From assembly GCA_029259995.1 (NCBI GenBank), contig JAJDEC010000096.1, forward strand, positions 1 to 6,298: a stretch of DNA of 6,298 nucleotides, read 5' to 3'. The translations under genes and the position numbers were made by a program. Positions within the stretch are counted from its first letter, which is position 1; every line of letters begins with the position of its first letter. Below the pieces are notes generated by a model that was not told where the DNA came from, made no database searches, and saw only the letters and a list, made by a program, of their open reading frames with translations. This document shows, piece by piece, positions 5,497 through 6,298 of this stretch. The stretch is from Phycisphaerae bacterium. Its GTDB lineage: Bacteria; Planctomycetota; Phycisphaerae; UBA1845; UTPLA1.

Positions 5497-6298
5497 ATGC
5501 GAAATATCAGTGGTTGCTGTACACATGCGCGGCATGTTGGTTTGTTCGTTGTATTGGGCCTTGTGGCCTTGGTTGGCGTGTTGATGCTGAATTCGGGCCG
5601 CGCCGGCAATCCCGATTCCGTGGCGACGTTTCGCTCTGTGGATTCGGTGACCTCGCCGGAAGCACAACAGCTCGAATCGGCCCTGGGTCGAATGCTGGTT
5701 GCCGACACGTGTCGGCGTCTCGGCGAGGATCGCGTGGGTGAGATCGCGCGTTTGTTCGAAGAACCTTCGTCCCCAATGCTGATTCCGGTTCCGCAATTGT
5801 GCTTTGCCCCGGGGACGCCTGAAGACGTCATCGCCGAACATGCGGCGACGTTTGCGCCGCGTTTCAATCAGATTTCACGCTGGTCACTGACGGCGAACGG
5901 TCCAACAGGCAATTCGGGCGATCCGATTACGCTGACGTACAGCTTTCCGCCGGACGGAACGACGATTCCCGTCATCAGTGGCGTCAGTTTTCCATCAGGA
6001 ATCAACAGTTTCAACGCCTGGATGGACGGACTATACGGCAATCAGGGCGTATGGCAGCCGATTATCGAGCAGGTCTTTGATCGTTGGAGCGAAGTCTCGG
6101 GTATTACTTACGTCTTTGAGCCGAACGATGACGGTGCCGATACGAACTTCACGCCGGGCGTACTTGGTGTACGTGGCGACTTGCGAATTTGCGGCAAGGT
6201 TCTCGACGGAAACAGCGGCGTGCTTGCGTACAACAACTTTCCGGATGACGGCGACATGGTCTTTGACGCTGGGGACAGTTTCTACAATGACTTGAGCA
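5497..6298 (+). CDS. Secreted matrixin-like (M10-type) metalloprotease, 3' end outside window
   Basis: 267 codons are visible from ATG 5497, open to the right edge. Residues 1 to about 40 form a signal peptide: a start with Arg and His, a long hydrophobic core (VGLFVVLGLVALVGVLML), then SGRAGNP as a likely cleavage zone. Residues about 40-125 are a propeptide-like region with no PRCGxPD cysteine switch. From W129 it reads as a matrixin catalytic domain: ITLTYSFPPDG, then a helix with QVFDRWSEVSGITYVFEPNDDGAD, then GVRGDLRICGKVLDG and VLAYNNFPDDGDMVFDAGDSFY, the calcium/structural-zinc part that precedes the active-site helix in this family. The HExxHxxGxxH zinc site should follow within about 15-30 codons but lies beyond the window, so activity cannot be judged. 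Such planctomycete proteins are probably extracytoplasmic and often carry C-terminal dockerin or anchoring segments, unseen here. It is divergent from mfd. Confidence 0.82.
   Translation, partial: MRNISGCCTHARHVGLFVVLGLVALVGVLMLNSGRAGNPDSVATFRSVDSVTSPEAQQLESALGRMLVADTCRRLGEDRVGEIARLFEEPSSPMLIPVPQLCFAPGTPEDVIAEHAATFAPRFNQISRWSLTANGPTGNSGDPITLTYSFPPDGTTIPVISGVSFPSGINSFNAWMDGLYGNQGVWQPIIEQVFDRWSEVSGITYVFEPNDDGADTNFTPGVLGVRGDLRICGKVLDGNSGVLAYNNFPDDGDMVFDAGDSFYNDLS

Overview
The window suggests a member of the Planctomycetota, though no marker gene fixes the lineage. The reasons are a GC-rich genome, a divergent N-terminus on Mfd, a secreted matrixin-type protease of the kind common in that phylum, and a long intergenic region packed with short palindromes. 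This is inference from protein and repeat character, not from a database search.

Layout. (1) 1-600, minus strand: the N-terminal 200 codons of a probably exported SRPBCC/AHSA1-fold protein that runs off the left edge, with a plausible promoter at about 684-714. (2) About 715-1720: roughly 1 kb without a convincing gene. It holds a dense array of short hairpins (833-1228), two copies of a 37-bp palindromic element (777-813 and 1616-1652), a cluster of TTTGC motifs at about 10-bp spacing (1288-1473) and two further palindromes (1581-1610 and 1692-1708). (3) 1721-5182, minus strand: a full-length mfd gene for the transcription-repair coupling factor, with a basic low-complexity C-terminal tail. 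(4) 5183-5496: the divergent intergenic region, with a 7-bp hairpin inside a possible larger fold. (5) 5497-6298, plus strand: the first 267 codons of a secreted matrixin-like (M10-type) metalloprotease, cut off before the zinc-binding motif.

The three genes show no obvious shared pathway. mfd is housekeeping DNA repair; its neighbours are a predicted exported lipid-binding-fold protein and an extracytoplasmic protease. mfd and the SRPBCC gene point the same way but are separated by more than 1.1 kb, so they are not an operon. mfd and the protease are divergent.

I found no new defence, biosynthetic or mobile system. The most unusual content is the structured intergenic DNA between mfd and the SRPBCC gene, followed by the possible structured leader upstream of mfd.
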